From Sphingobacteriales bacterium (GTDB lineage Bacteria; Bacteroidota; Bacteroidia; Sphingobacteriales; Sphingobacteriaceae), in the NCBI GenBank assembly GCA_004292865.1, contig RDXP01000122.1, forward strand, positions 1-33,279: a stretch of 33,279 nt of DNA, given 5' to 3'. Of this stretch, positions 23,652 through 32,205 are shown piece by piece. The position numbers and the translations under genes are program-made. The notes under the pieces are model-generated. The model did no database searches. It saw nothing but the letters and a program-made list of their open reading frames with translations, and was not told where the DNA came from. Positions within the stretch are counted from its first letter, which is position 1, and each line of letters begins with the position of its first letter.

Positions 23652-24373
23652 GTTGTAAGCGTTTTAAAAAAAAACAATTTACCATCGAGTAGGGTTAGTT
23701 CAAAAAAACCTTTTAAATTAAATTTAACCTGTAAGTTTTTAAACACCAAGTCGGTACTTTCACTAATTTCGCTACCATAAAATACAGCACCATTTATACA
23801 CAAGGCTTTTACTAGCATTGGCTTATTAGGATAAATATATAAAGGCGTAAATTCGCTTTGTTGTAGTAACTTACTTGCTTGCAAAAATGATAAAATACCC
23901 TCTTTATTCCATAATATATTGGCATTATGCGTATCGTTTAACTGATAAAATTGCCCGCTTAAATCGGCCCTACCCCACCAAACTATTTTTTCGGGATAAC
24001 CCACTTTTAATACCGCAGCCGAAAAAGCACTAAAATTATTTACCTCAATTACGGCATTGCTTTTAATAATCGATTTTATATGTTGTAAAACAGCTGGTTG
24101 TACAAGCATCAACTCAATACCAAACTCTTTAAATAAAATTTCGCTTTCGGCCAAAGCTGCTATTTCTTGCACCTTTAAAGCAAAAACTCTATCAATATTA
24201 TGGGTTAAACAATACTTTAAAAACTGATGTGCGAATGAGCTGCTGCTATATGCTGGTATAATATGCTGGTGCTGGGCATTATCGCAAAAATGGATTTCTT
24301 GATTCTTTATATACCAAGCCAATTGGTAGGCAAGTGGGTTATTGGCGGCGGTAATTAAGTTTTTTTTCGGCAT
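23648..24373 (-). CDS. Short ATP-grasp-like protein, probably inactive
   Basis: A 241-residue protein resembling the pre-ATP and ATP-grasp parts of CarB-like/PylC-like ligases. Residues 1-100 look like the Rossmann-like pre-ATP domain (LITAANNPLAYQLAWYI, then FALKVQEIAALAES and FKEFGIELML). At 125-146, VGYPEKIVWWGRADLSGQFY occupies the place of the 'GYP..vvKP..g.Gg.G' ATP-binding loop, but the K-P pair is replaced by W-G. The C-terminus (LLDGKLFFFKTL) lacks the E-x-N-P-R metal-binding motif. Most ATP-grasp enzymes of this type exceed 300 residues. It starts six bases after lolD and overlaps the HAD-like gene by four. My assignment rests on remembered motifs and is moderate. Confidence 0.6.
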   Translation of the reverse strand: MPKKNLITAANNPLAYQLAWYIKNQEIHFCDNAQHQHIIPAYSSSSFAHQFLKYCLTHNIDRVFALKVQEIAALAESEILFKEFGIELMLVQPAVLQHIKSIIKSNAVIEVNNFSAFSAAVLKVGYPEKIVWWGRADLSGQFYQLNDTHNANILWNKEGILSFLQASKLLQQSEFTPLYIYPNKPMLVKALCINGAVFYGSEISESTDLVFKNLQVKFNLKGFFELTLLDGKLFFFKTLTT

Positions 24374-24379
24374 AATTTA

Positions 24380-25030
24380 TTACGCTATTAAGCCATCAAG
24401 CATGGTAATTTTACGGTCGGCCATGTTGGCCAATTCGTTATTATGGGTAACAATAACAAAGGTTTGGTTTAACTGCTTGCGCAAATCAAAAAATAACTGG
24501 TGCAATTCTTTGGCTGTAGCCGAATCTAAATTACCCGAAGGCTCATCAGCCAGCACCAAGGCTGGGTTATTTACTAATGCCCTAGCTACGGCAACTCTTT
24601 GTTGCTCGCCCCCTGATAAGGTATTGGGTTTATGCTTGGCCCTATCTTTTAAGCCCAATATATCGAGTAAAAACAAGGCCTGTTTTTCGGCTTCGGCTTT
24701 AGATTTTTTGGCTATAAAAGCAGGTATGCACACGTTTTCCAATGCGGTAAACTCGGGCAGTAAATGATGAAACTGGAAAATAAAACCCAAATTACGGTTT
24801 CTAAAAACACTTAATTGCTTGGCATTTAGTGCGGTAACATCTACCCCTTTTATAAGTACATTTCCGTGGCTAGGTTTATCCAAAGTGCCTATAATATGTA
24901 ACAAAGTACTTTTACCTGCCCCCGATGCACCTACAATACTTACTATTTCGCCTGTATTTACCGTAAGGTTTACTCCTTTAAGTATTGTTAGCTTAGCATA
25001 ATTTTTATAAATGTTTGAAGCTTGTAGCAT
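24380..25030 (-). CDS. lolD: ABC transporter ATP-binding protein, LolD-like
   Basis: A 216-residue ABC ATPase of the LolD/MacB group, which powers release of lipoproteins from the inner membrane (LolCDE) or related MacB-type export. GASGAGKST is Walker [16 protein letters not shown] the signature, and [13 protein letters not shown] Walker [26 protein letters not shown] is typical of LolD. I start at ATG 25030 ([14 protein letters not shown]). A near-match -7 box TATTTTCG ends four bases before it. No LolC/E permease gene is adjacent; instead the two pseudoenzyme-like genes follow directly, which is odd. Confidence 0.88.
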   Translation of the reverse strand: MLQASNIYKNYAKLTILKGVNLTVNTGEIVSIVGASGAGKSTLLHIIGTLDKPSHGNVLIKGVDVTALNAKQLSVFRNRNLGFIFQFHHLLPEFTALENVCIPAFIAKKSKAEAEKQALFLLDILGLKDRAKHKPNTLSGGEQQRVAVARALVNNPALVLADEPSGNLDSATAKELHQLFFDLRKQLNQTFVIVTHNNELANMADRKITMLDGLIA

Positions 25031-25034
25031 AAGG

Positions 25035-25042
25035 CGAAAATA
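25035..25042 (-). promoter_or_regulatory. Candidate -7 box of the lolD operon
   Basis: TATTTTCG on the minus strand differs from TAnnTTTG by one base and ends four bases before the lolD ATG. TTG triplets occur upstream but not at ideal spacing. Confidence 0.35.
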
Positions 25043-25178
25043 ATAAAAAATTTGACTCAAAATTTGACCTTACAAAAACAAAAGGTAGATTTTTTTGATA
25101 AAAAAGTACATCCCAAAGATAGCGAAGTAGATTTTGATATTAAGATAGGTATCACAACCCAGATATTATCTTTATAAA

Positions 25179-26057
25179 CTATAAGCCAATGCTATGTTTA
25201 AAGGCAAACATGTTGTTTATAGAAATTAATTGTGGATTATTAGGTAATTGTATGTGATGAATAAGCGCACCAGCAACCAATAATTTTATATTGCCTAGGT
25301 TTTCTAAAATTTTATTAATTAAGGTTAGTGTATCCCAATTAGGGTTGGCAACGGTAAGTGCAGTTAAAGCATAATGCGGTTCGAAATAGTATGCGGCTTG
25401 TTTAAGGCTTTCGAAGGGTAAGTTTTGACCTAAGTATAAAACCTTGTGCCCAGTAAGTTTAAGCAGGTATTGGGTGTATAATAGGCCTATTTGGTGGGTT
25501 TCGTTGGGAGGCAAAAAAAGCAAATATTTTTTTTGATTTTCATTGGTTTTTTGTTTTAGATGCGTGTGTTCGGCTATTAATCGTTGTTCTATTTTATGTG
25601 TTGCAAAATGTTCGTGGGCAATATTAATAGCCCCCACCTGCCACATAAAGCCCACCTTTCGCATAAAAGGGAAAATAATGTTTTCGATAGTTTGTTGTAG
25701 CCCTAGGCTTGCAATGCACTCTTCAAATATTTGGTCGAACTCGGTTTCATTCATTTTTAACATAGCGTTTGATAGGCTTTGTACCTGAACGTTTACGTTA
25801 TAATAATCTAACCGTAAGGTTTTTACAGTTTCACATATTTCAGCCGAATTTAGTTCGGCAATTTTGCTTATTTTATATCCGTTTTCTATTAATGTAGCAA
25901 TATTTAAAAACAAGCATAAATCATTATCATCATAATAGCGTATATTGGTTTGAGTTCGTTTAGGGCTGATAATATTGTACCGTTGCTCCCATATACGTAT
26001 GGAGTGTGCTTTTATACCAGTAAGGTTTTCGATATCGGTTATAGAAAAAGTTTTCAA
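25179..26057 (-). CDS. MerR family regulator with cobalamin-binding domain (CarH/LitR-like)
   Basis: A 292-residue regulator. Residues 1-70 are a MerR winged helix (FSITDIENLTGIKAHSIRIWEQRYNIISPKRT). Residues 95-165 match the B12-binding four-helix domain, with the W-x9-EH motif (Trp139, Glu149-His150). Residues 178-292 are the Rossmann-like cobalamin fold with E-T-H-Q-I-G (186-191) in place of D-x-H-x-x-G. CarH-type proteins bind adenosylcobalamin in the dark and release DNA in light; carotenoid genes are their usual targets, but none are here. The start is TTG: an in-frame stop lies nine bases before it and the family starts exactly here. Confidence 0.92.
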   Translation of the reverse strand: MKTFSITDIENLTGIKAHSIRIWEQRYNIISPKRTQTNIRYYDDNDLCLFLNIATLIENGYKISKIAELNSAEICETVKTLRLDYYNVNVQVQSLSNAMLKMNETEFDQIFEECIASLGLQQTIENIIFPFMRKVGFMWQVGAINIAHEHFATHKIEQRLIAEHTHLKQKTNENQKKYLLFLPPNETHQIGLLYTQYLLKLTGHKVLYLGQNLPFESLKQAAYYFEPHYALTALTVANPNWDTLTLINKILENLGNIKLLVAGALIHHIQLPNNPQLISINNMFAFKHSIGL

Positions 26058-26144
26058 ATTTATTTATCCCTAATTGTGATGATAATATTTGGTAACATCA
26101 ATAGTTATATTTTTGTTTTAATTAAAATTGATTTAGAATAATTC

Positions 26145-26152
26145 TAGCTTTG
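26145..26152 (+). promoter_or_regulatory. Candidate -7 box upstream of tadA
   Basis: TAGCTTTG fully matches TAnnTTTG and lies 68 bases before the tadA ATG. TTG triplets upstream are at 14 bases or farther than 25, so the -33 part is weak. Confidence 0.35.
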
Positions 26153-26220
26153 TGTTTTAATTCAAATTATGCTTGGTAATTAAATCTCTTTTTATAATAT
26201 ATAACCCATCTTTAAAAAAC

Positions 26221-26694
26221 ATGAAATATATAAATTTTGAAAACGATTTTTTGCCTGCCAAAGATGAGTTTTTTATGCAAGAAGCATTAAAAGAGGCCAA
26301 TTTAGCGTATGAAGCTGATGAAATACCCATAGGAGCCGTTATTGTAGCCAATGGCCGCATTATTGGCCGAGGGCATAACCTAACTGAACGGTTAAACGAT
26401 GTTACCGCCCATGCCGAAATGCAGGCTTTTACGGCAGCTACTAATTTTTTGGGTGCCAAATACTTGGTTAATTGCACTTTATATGTAACCCTCGAACCTT
26501 GTGTAATGTGTGCTGGTGCTTCGTATTGGACACAAATTAGCCGTATTGTATTTGGTGCTTACGACCCTCAACGGGGATTTAAGCGTTTACAAAGTTCTGT
26601 TTTACATCCCAAAACCGTATGTATAGGCGGCGTATTAGATAACCAGTGTAGCCAATTAATTAAAAACTTTTTTATAAAAAAACGAAAATCCTAA
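26221..26694 (+). CDS. tadA: tRNA-specific adenosine deaminase
   Basis: A 157-residue zinc deaminase that converts the wobble adenosine of tRNA-Arg(ACG) to inosine. THE active site is HAE (His64, Glu66) plus PCVMC (Cys94, Cys97), with IPIGAVIVANGRIIGRGHN before it and the late helix typical of TadA. I chose ATG 26221, which gives the normal length; the upstream in-frame TTG adds an unrelated extension. Single gene between divergent merR-type regulator and sod. Confidence 0.93.
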   Translation: MKYINFENDFLPAKDEFFMQEALKEANLAYEADEIPIGAVIVANGRIIGRGHNLTERLNDVTAHAEMQAFTAATNFLGAKYLVNCTLYVTLEPCVMCAGASYWTQISRIVFGAYDPQRGFKRLQSSVLHPKTVCIGGVLDNQCSQLIKNFFIKKRKS

Positions 26695-26727
26695 CATTAA
26701 TTTTAGCATTTTTTAAAAGGCTTAGGC

Positions 26728-26735
26728 TATATTTG
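26728..26735 (+). promoter_or_regulatory. Candidate -7 box of the superoxide dismutase gene
   Basis: TATATTTG fully matches TAnnTTTG and lies 38 bases before the ATG at 26774. The -33 region is T-rich but lacks a clean TTTG. Confidence 0.45.
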
Positions 26736-26773
26736 TAAACAAAATTTAAAAAAAAAATCTAAAAAACAATATT

Positions 26774-27382
26774 ATGGCATTTGAACTACCCGCGTTACCC
26801 TACGCAACCAACGCATTAGAACCACATATTGATGCTACAACCATGGAAATACACCACGGCAAGCATCATGCAGCTTATGTTACTAATTTAAACAAGGCAT
26901 TGGAAGGCAAAAACGAAGCAAACAATGCTATCGAAGAAATATGTAAAAATATTTCGCAATACCCCGCTGCTGTACGCAACAATGGAGGTGGGCATTATAA
27001 CCATTCGCTATTTTGGACAATTATGAGCGATAATGCAGGCGGTAACCCAAGTGGCCAGCTGGCCACAGCTATTGATGCTGCATTTGGCTCGTTTGATAAT
27101 TTTAAAACCAAATTTGCCGAAGCCGGTGCAACCCGTTTTGGCTCGGGTTGGGCATGGTTAATTGTAGGGCAAGATGGTACACTAGCCGTTACATCTACAC
27201 CTAACCAAGATAACCCTTTAATGGATATAGCCGAAGTAAAGGGTACGCCTATTTTAGGGATGGATGTGTGGGAACACGCCTATTACTTAAAATACCAAAA
27301 CCGCCGTCCCGATTATATGGCTGCGTTTTTTAATGTAATTAACTGGGATGCAGTAGCTACAAAATTTGCAGCTGCGTTATAG
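26774..27382 (+). CDS. sodA: Superoxide dismutase, Fe/Mn family (probably Mn or cambialistic)
   Basis: A 202-residue cytosolic superoxide dismutase. Metal ligands are His27, His77, Asp164 and His168 (MDVWEHAYY). The second-shell residues point to manganese or cambialistic use: [13 protein letters not shown] with Gly at 72-73, and Gln145 in TPNQDNPLM. No signal peptide. A family C repeat and a strong bidirectional terminator lie downstream, before the converging sucC gene. Confidence 0.95.
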   Translation: MAFELPALPYATNALEPHIDATTMEIHHGKHHAAYVTNLNKALEGKNEANNAIEEICKNISQYPAAVRNNGGGHYNHSLFWTIMSDNAGGNPSGQLATAIDAAFGSFDNFKTKFAEAGATRFGSGWAWLIVGQDGTLAVTSTPNQDNPLMDIAEVKGTPILGMDVWEHAYYLKYQNRRPDYMAAFFNVINWDAVATKFAAAL

Positions 27383-27420
27383 GTTTAGCTTCGGTAAAAC
27401 CTTTCTTAATAGCACTAACC

Positions 27421-27523
27421 CTGCGTACCTAAACCCGATAGCAGCAAATAGCCCTCATTTTACCCTTTGGGGATTTTGCTAAGGGTGGGGAAAATAAGGA
27501 CTATTGCGTATAGCGGGGCTAGC
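27421..27523. repeat. Dispersed palindromic repeat, family C (copy 2)
   Basis: Starts CTGCGTACCTAAACCCGATA and ends GCGTATAGCGGGGCTAGC. The reverse complement of these ends occurs at 2642-2723. The interior has CCCTCATTTTACCC paired loosely with GGGTGGGGAAAATAAGG, giving a long hairpin. Confidence 0.7.
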
Positions 27524-27560
27524 TTTATTTATAAAATGCTAGCTTTGATTTTCCGAAAAA

Positions 27561-27611
27561 AAAAACAAAAAAAAGAGGCTTTCTTAACAAAAAGAAGCCT
27601 CTTTTTTTTTT
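27561..27611. terminator. Bidirectional terminator between sodA and sucC
   Basis: AAGAGGCTT (27573-27581) pairs perfectly with AAGCCTCTT (27595-27603). An A-run precedes and a T-run follows, so the hairpin can end both convergent transcripts. Confidence 0.88.
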
Positions 27612-27622
27612 GAATATAATTT

Positions 27623-28813
27623 TTACGCCAATACTTCGGATACTAAATCGGCAGCTTCTTTTAGCAATATGGCCGAAAAAACTTTTAGTCCCGATTCGTC
27701 GATTAATTTTTTGGCTTCCACGGCATTGGTACCTTGCAGGCGTACAATAATGGGTACACGTATGTTGCCCATTTCTTTGTAAGCATCTATAACGCCTTGT
27801 GCTACACGGTCGCAACGTACAATCCCACCAAAAATATTGATAAGTATGGCTTCTACTTTAGGGTCTTTTAGGATAATGTGGAAAGCGGCTTTTACCGTAG
27901 TTGCATTGGCGGTGCCGCCTACATCTAAAAAGTTAGCGGGCTCGCCACCAGCAATTTTAATAATATCCATAGTGGCCATGGCTAGGCCTGCGCCATTTAC
28001 CATACAGCCTACGTTGCCATCAAGTTTTACATAATTTAGGTTCGATTCGCTGGCTTCTACTTCGGTGGCATCCTCCTCGGCGGTATCACGCATGGCGGCA
28101 AAATCGGGATGACGAAACAGTGCGTTATCATCAAGGTTTACTTTTGCATCTACGGCTAGTATTTTATCGTCCGATGTTTTTAATACAGGGTTAATTTCGA
28201 ACATGGCCGAGTCCGTAGCTTCGTATGCTTTGTAAAGTGCGGCAATAAACTTGGTCATTTCTTTAAACGCATTGCCCGATAAGCCTAAGTTAAAGGCAAT
28301 TTTACGGGTTTGGAAACCTTGTAAGCCTACTTTAGGGTCTATATCTTCTTTAAAAATTAAATGCGGTGTATGCTCGGCAACTTCTTCAATATCCATACCG
28401 CCTTCGGTGCTGTACATAATTGTATTGCGGCCGGTGGCTCGGTTTAGTAATACCGAAACATAAAATTCTTTGGTTTCGGATGCGCCAGGGTAATACACAT
28501 CTTGTGCTATCAATACTTTGCTTACCAACTTACCCTCGGGCCCAGTTTGTGGTGTAACCAACTGCATACCAATAATATTGCTAGCTATTTGTTTTACCTC
28601 ATCGAGGTTTTTGGCTAATTTAACACCGCCACCTTTACCACGGCCACCAGCGTGTATTTGCGCTTTTATAACTACCCAGCTGGAGTTATAATCTTCTTTA
28701 AGTTTTTTGGCTGCTTCAACGGCTTCATCGGGCGTATGCGCCAGTATGCCTTCTTGTATGTTAACGCCAAAACTTTTTAATATTTGTTTTCCTTGATACT
28801 CGTGAATGTTCAT
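27623..28813 (-). CDS. sucC: Succinate--CoA ligase, beta subunit
   Basis: Beta subunit (396 residues) of succinyl-CoA synthetase, the TCA cycle step that makes ATP or GTP from succinyl-CoA. MNIHEYQGKQILKSFGV starts the ATP-grasp domain, with IHAGGRGKGGGVKLAK as the nucleotide-binding loop. MFEINPVLKT holds metal-binding residues. The C-terminal CoA-ligase domain has GNVGCMVNGAGLAMATMDI and NIFGGIVRCDRVAQGV. I start at ATG 28813, since the 13 extra upstream residues do not belong to the family. The alpha subunit sucD is not in the window. A promoter lies about 50 bases upstream. Confidence 0.96.
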   Translation of the reverse strand: MNIHEYQGKQILKSFGVNIQEGILAHTPDEAVEAAKKLKEDYNSSWVVIKAQIHAGGRGKGGGVKLAKNLDEVKQIASNIIGMQLVTPQTGPEGKLVSKVLIAQDVYYPGASETKEFYVSVLLNRATGRNTIMYSTEGGMDIEEVAEHTPHLIFKEDIDPKVGLQGFQTRKIAFNLGLSGNAFKEMTKFIAALYKAYEATDSAMFEINPVLKTSDDKILAVDAKVNLDDNALFRHPDFAAMRDTAEEDATEVEASESNLNYVKLDGNVGCMVNGAGLAMATMDIIKIAGGEPANFLDVGGTANATTVKAAFHIILKDPKVEAILINIFGGIVRCDRVAQGVIDAYKEMGNIRVPIIVRLQGTNAVEAKKLIDESGLKVFSAILLKEAADLVSEVLA

Positions 28814-28860
28814 CGTTCTTAAATATATTTGCTGTGAAATTACCAATCCCACGGCGTAAT

Positions 28861-28888
28861 CAAAATATTTTTTTAATTTTTTATCAAA
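28861..28888 (-). promoter_or_regulatory. Candidate promoter of sucC
   Basis: Minus strand: TTTG (28885-28888), 17 bases, TATTTTG (28861-28867), one base short of the TAnnTTTG pattern. It predicts a leader of about 45 bases. Confidence 0.4.
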
Positions 28889-28918
28889 TTTTGATTTTTT
28901 TCTATAAAATAAGGGTGA

Positions 28919-29173
28919 ATTTACGCCTTAAAAGATGAAGGTAAGGTTTGGAAAGTGTATAACACGATAGGGTGCGCACTAAAAGCCAAGGAAATATATC
29001 ACAATTGGCAAGAAATAGTGAGAATAGGTTATAACACCCAAAGAGTAATTGCTACCGTAGGATTAAACAAAGCAGAGGTAAAAATAAGCATAAGAAAATC
29101 AGAGCCTACGGAAAAATTAAAGGAAATTCAAATAGCCCTAAACATTAAAAGCAAAGCATTCGAAAAACTATAA
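28919..29173 (+). pseudogene. Transposase remnant, IS1634-like (IS4 superfamily), C-terminal end only
   Basis: An 84-residue open frame with no proper start. Segments YNTIGCALKAKEIYHNWQEIV, RIGYNTQRVIATVGLNK, ISIRKSEPTEKLKEIQIALN and KAFEKL follow the order and spacing of the C-terminal end of IS1634-type transposases (a NTIR..L...G..HDW.EIVRIMNTQ..VTT.A.NK pattern and then a ..IRKCSEP.EKV..IY.AL element), recognised from memory. The DDE catalytic part is absent; a stop precedes at 28916. So it is a decayed insertion sequence, not an active gene. Its loss of the 5' part leaves the fragment directly against the sucC promoter. Confidence 0.65.
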
Positions 29174-29215
29174 TCTGTAAAATCTGTTTACACAAACCGA
29201 CACCTAAAAAAACAA

Positions 29216-29262
29216 AAATGCTTACTTACAAAACGGTTAGGTCTGGTTAGTAAGCATTTTGG
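29216..29262. terminator. Hairpin with perfect 11-bp stem
   Basis: AAATGCTTACT (29216-29226) pairs perfectly with AGTAAGCATTT (29249-29259) around a 22-base loop, followed by TT. It may end transcription after the transposase remnant or be an old IS end. The rest of 29174-29415 shows nothing else. Confidence 0.5.
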
Positions 29263-29415
29263 GTTAATATTTGAATTGTTAAAAGTAAACTATAGAAACA
29301 TGTTTATAATTTACAATGTAAAAGCCCCGTAGGCAAAAAAATTGCAGGTATCAAATTAATCCGATACATTATCTTAGCAATGCCTTTCTTTATATAACCA
29401 TTTTATAAAGTCGAA

Positions 29416-30474
29416 CTAAACCCTAGCGGCCAACCAATCGCCCACCTCGGTAGTTTTGTACGCTTTATTGGTTCCTGCTAAATCTTCGGTAACTATACCT
29501 TCGGCAAGCGATAAATCAACCACTTTACGTATAGCTGCAGCTTCGGCGTGAAGCCCAAAAGCATCTTCAAACATCATTGCTGCCGATAGTACAGTTGCCA
29601 ATGGATTGGCAATATTTTTACCTGCTGCTTGCGGATACGAGCCATGTATAGGTTCGTACAGCGATGTATGCAAACCCTTTGATGCCGAGGGCATTAAACC
29701 CATAGAACCCGATATTACAGATGCTTCATCCGTTAAAATATCGCCAAATAGGTTTTCGGTAATTAGCACATCGTAGCTGTTAGGCCATTGTACCAAGCGC
29801 ATAGCCACGGCATCCACAAACTCGTAACTTACTACAACTTCGGGGTAATCTTTTTCCATAGCTTGTACGGTTTCTCGCCACAGGCGAGAGCTTTCCAACA
29901 CGTTGGCTTTATCTACACAGCACAATCTTTTGCTACGGGTCATAGCCAGCTCAAAGCCTAATTTTGCCAAGCGTTGTATTTCCATACGGGTATAGGTACA
30001 GGTATCAAAAGCGGTGTTTCCATTATCTTTACGACCACTTTCGCCAAAATAAATACCACCCGTAAGTTCACGTAAAATTACCAAATCAGTTCCTTCAATG
30101 CGCTCTCTTTTCAAAGGCGAATTATCAATTAACGATGGGAAAGTAAACGTAGGCCTTACGTTGCAAAACAAGCCTAGTTTTTTACGCATTTTTAATAATC
30201 CTTGCTCGGGGCGTACGGTTGCTTTAGGGTCGTTATCGTATTTTGGGTGACCAATGGCGCCAAACAAAACCGCATCGGCAGCCATACAAACATCGTGTGT
30301 ACTATCGGGGTAAGGCTCGCCCACGGCATCAATGGCGCAAGCACCTGTTAAGGCCGAAGTCCATTCGATAGTGTGGTTAAATTTTTGTGCAATAGCGTTC
30401 GATACTTTAACGGCTTGGTCTATTACCTCGGGGCCTATGCCGTCACCAGCTAATAATGCAATTTTTAAGTTCAT
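29416..30474 (-). CDS. leuB: 3-isopropylmalate dehydrogenase
   Basis: A 352-residue NAD-dependent enzyme that oxidises and decarboxylates 3-isopropylmalate, the last step before leucine transamination. LLAGDGIGPEV is at the N-terminus, RELTGGIYFGE is the substrate loop, DAVAMRLVQWPNSYDVL and NLFGDILTDEASVISGSMGL carry the metal-binding aspartates, and YEPIHGSYPQAAGKNIANP binds NAD. Last gene of the leftward leu cluster, 23 bases after the LeuA-like gene. Confidence 0.96.
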   Translation of the reverse strand: MNLKIALLAGDGIGPEVIDQAVKVSNAIAQKFNHTIEWTSALTGACAIDAVGEPYPDSTHDVCMAADAVLFGAIGHPKYDNDPKATVRPEQGLLKMRKKLGLFCNVRPTFTFPSLIDNSPLKRERIEGTDLVILRELTGGIYFGESGRKDNGNTAFDTCTYTRMEIQRLAKLGFELAMTRSKRLCCVDKANVLESSRLWRETVQAMEKDYPEVVVSYEFVDAVAMRLVQWPNSYDVLITENLFGDILTDEASVISGSMGLMPSASKGLHTSLYEPIHGSYPQAAGKNIANPLATVLSAAMMFEDAFGLHAEAAAIRKVVDLSLAEGIVTEDLAGTNKAYKTTEVGDWLAARV

Positions 30475-30497
30475 TTTTTTGATTTATGTGATTTGTT

Positions 30498-32018
30498 TTA
30501 AATAATATTCAACATTTTTTGCGTAGCCTTTATAGCACACACCGTTTGGTCGCTATCCAGCCCACGGGTTTTAAAAGTGCGTAAATCGGCTTTTTGCCAA
30601 GTAATAATGGCTTCGCATAGCGCATCCGAATCGCTGCCTGGTGCAATCCTTACCGCATAATCTATCAGTTTGGGCAAGTGCATTTTTTTACGTACACATA
30701 CTTTTCCTAGCGCATTCATAAAAGCATCGTACTGGCCATCGCCTTGTGCGTGTTCTTCAAAAACTTCATTATCTATTTTTACAGCAATAGTTGCCGATGG
30801 GCGCAATCCTTTAGAGTTTGTAAGTATATAAGATTCAACCGTTACCTTTTCTTCGTACAGGTTGCTATCCAACACATCCGATATAATGTAAGGCAAATCT
30901 TCTTTGGTTACGGTTTCTTTTTTATCGCCCAATTCAATTACCCGCTGCGTAACTTTTTTTAAATCCTCATCGTTAAGTTTAAGGCCAAGCTCTTGTAAAT
31001 TTTTCTGAATATTGGCCTTGCCCGATGTTTTGCCCAAGGCGTAACTACGTTTACGGCCAAAACGCTCGGGAAGTAAATCGTTAAAATACAAATTGTTTTT
31101 ATTGTCGCCATCGGCGTGTATGCCAGCCGTTTGCGTAAACACATTATCCCCAATTATGGGTTTATTGGCCGGTATGCGTACGCCCGAAAATGTTTCCACC
31201 AGCTTGCTTACTTTGTAAATGGCAGCTTCTTTAATGCCAATGCTAACCTCGGGCAAAAAATCTTTTATCACCGCCACCGCACTAGATAAAGGTGCGTTTC
31301 CTGCCCGCTCGCCCATTCCGTTAATAGTTAAATGTAAGCCATCTATTCCCGCTTTTACGGCTTCCAATACATTGGCCGTACCCAAATCGTAATCGTTATG
31401 GGCGTGAAAATCGAAATGTAAAGCGGGGTATTTTGCTTTAATAGTTGTAATAAAACCAAAAACTTCGGCTGGGGTTAAAACCCCCAACGTATCGGGCAAT
31501 AAAACTCTTTTTACAGGTTGTGTGGCCAAAAAATCTAAATATTGATATACATAGTCGGGCGAATTCCGCATCCCATTGCTCCAATCTTCTAAATAAACAT
31601 TGCTCACCATACCCTTACTATCGGCCAAATTTATCACCTCGGCAATCTCGGCAAAATGCTCTTCGGCAGTTTTTTTAAGTTGGTGTGTAAGGTGATTTAA
31701 CGAACCCTTGGTCAGTAAATTTTGAACCTTTACGCCCGCCTGTTCCATCCAATCTATCGACACCCCTTTATCCACAAACGTTAAAACCTCAATAGCGTGT
31801 AAAAAATTATGGGCTTTTGCCCAGTTACAAATTGCTTTTACAGCCTGTAATTCGCCCTCCGATACCCTAGCCGAAGCCACCTCAATCCTATCCACCTGCA
31901 ACTCTTCAAGCAATAATTGCGCAATAGTTAACTTTTCGGATACCGAAAACGAAACCCCCGATGTTTGTTCCCCATCGCGGAGGGTAGTGTCCATTATTTC
32001 TATTTTCTTTTTTTTCAT
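30498..32018 (-). CDS. 2-isopropylmalate synthase family protein (LeuA2/CimA-like)
   Basis: A 506-residue acetyl-CoA-dependent Claisen condensing enzyme of the LeuA/CimA/homocitrate synthase family. IMDTTLRDGEQTSGVSFS starts the catalytic TIM barrel, FDFHAHNDYDLGTANVLEAV has the metal-binding HxH, and LTINGMGERAGNAPLSSAV and TQTAGIHADGD are conserved. The last 120 residues form a LeuA-type allosteric dimer domain. In many Bacteroidota this paralogue sits between leuD and leuB in addition to a canonical leuA, and whether it makes isopropylmalate or citramalate is not clear from sequence. A 473-base repeat-rich gap separates it from the preceding gene. Confidence 0.85.
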   Translation of the reverse strand: MKKKKIEIMDTTLRDGEQTSGVSFSVSEKLTIAQLLLEELQVDRIEVASARVSEGELQAVKAICNWAKAHNFLHAIEVLTFVDKGVSIDWMEQAGVKVQNLLTKGSLNHLTHQLKKTAEEHFAEIAEVINLADSKGMVSNVYLEDWSNGMRNSPDYVYQYLDFLATQPVKRVLLPDTLGVLTPAEVFGFITTIKAKYPALHFDFHAHNDYDLGTANVLEAVKAGIDGLHLTINGMGERAGNAPLSSAVAVIKDFLPEVSIGIKEAAIYKVSKLVETFSGVRIPANKPIIGDNVFTQTAGIHADGDNKNNLYFNDLLPERFGRKRSYALGKTSGKANIQKNLQELGLKLNDEDLKKVTQRVIELGDKKETVTKEDLPYIISDVLDSNLYEEKVTVESYILTNSKGLRPSATIAVKIDNEVFEEHAQGDGQYDAFMNALGKVCVRKKMHLPKLIDYAVRIAPGSDSDALCEAIITWQKADLRTFKTRGLDSDQTVCAIKATQKMLNII

Positions 32019-32033
32019 TGCTTTTTTTTTAGC

Positions 32034-32200
32034 TGCGAGCTTTCGGGCTTCGGGCAGCGGGCTTCTTGTTTAATTTGTTAGGGCTGCGGGCTTTCGGGCA
32101 ACGGGCTTTCTAAAATAGATAAAAAGCCCGTGGCTCGAAAGCCCGTTGCTCGAGGCAATAAATCCCGAGGCTCGAAAGCCCGTTGCTCGAGGCCAATTAT
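32034..32200. repeat. GGGCTTTCGGGC-type hairpin repeat, copy 1
   Basis: Low-complexity block of units such as GGGCTTTCGGGCA(A/G)C and their complements GCCCGTTGCTCGA. The part GCGGGCTTTCGGGCAACG...CTTT at about 32087-32111 and AAAAGCCCGTGGCTCG... at 32122-32155 fold into an imperfect stem of about 24 bp. It is next to the leuA-like start. A closely related copy is at 32803-32918, and shorter units recur at 32333-32385. Confidence 0.75.
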
Positions 32201-32205
32201 TTTCA

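Noticed and set aside
27525-27815. A 96-codon minus-strand frame at the end of sucC
   Set aside because: It overlaps sucC in another frame and crosses the terminator; Cys/Arg-rich and without family likeness.
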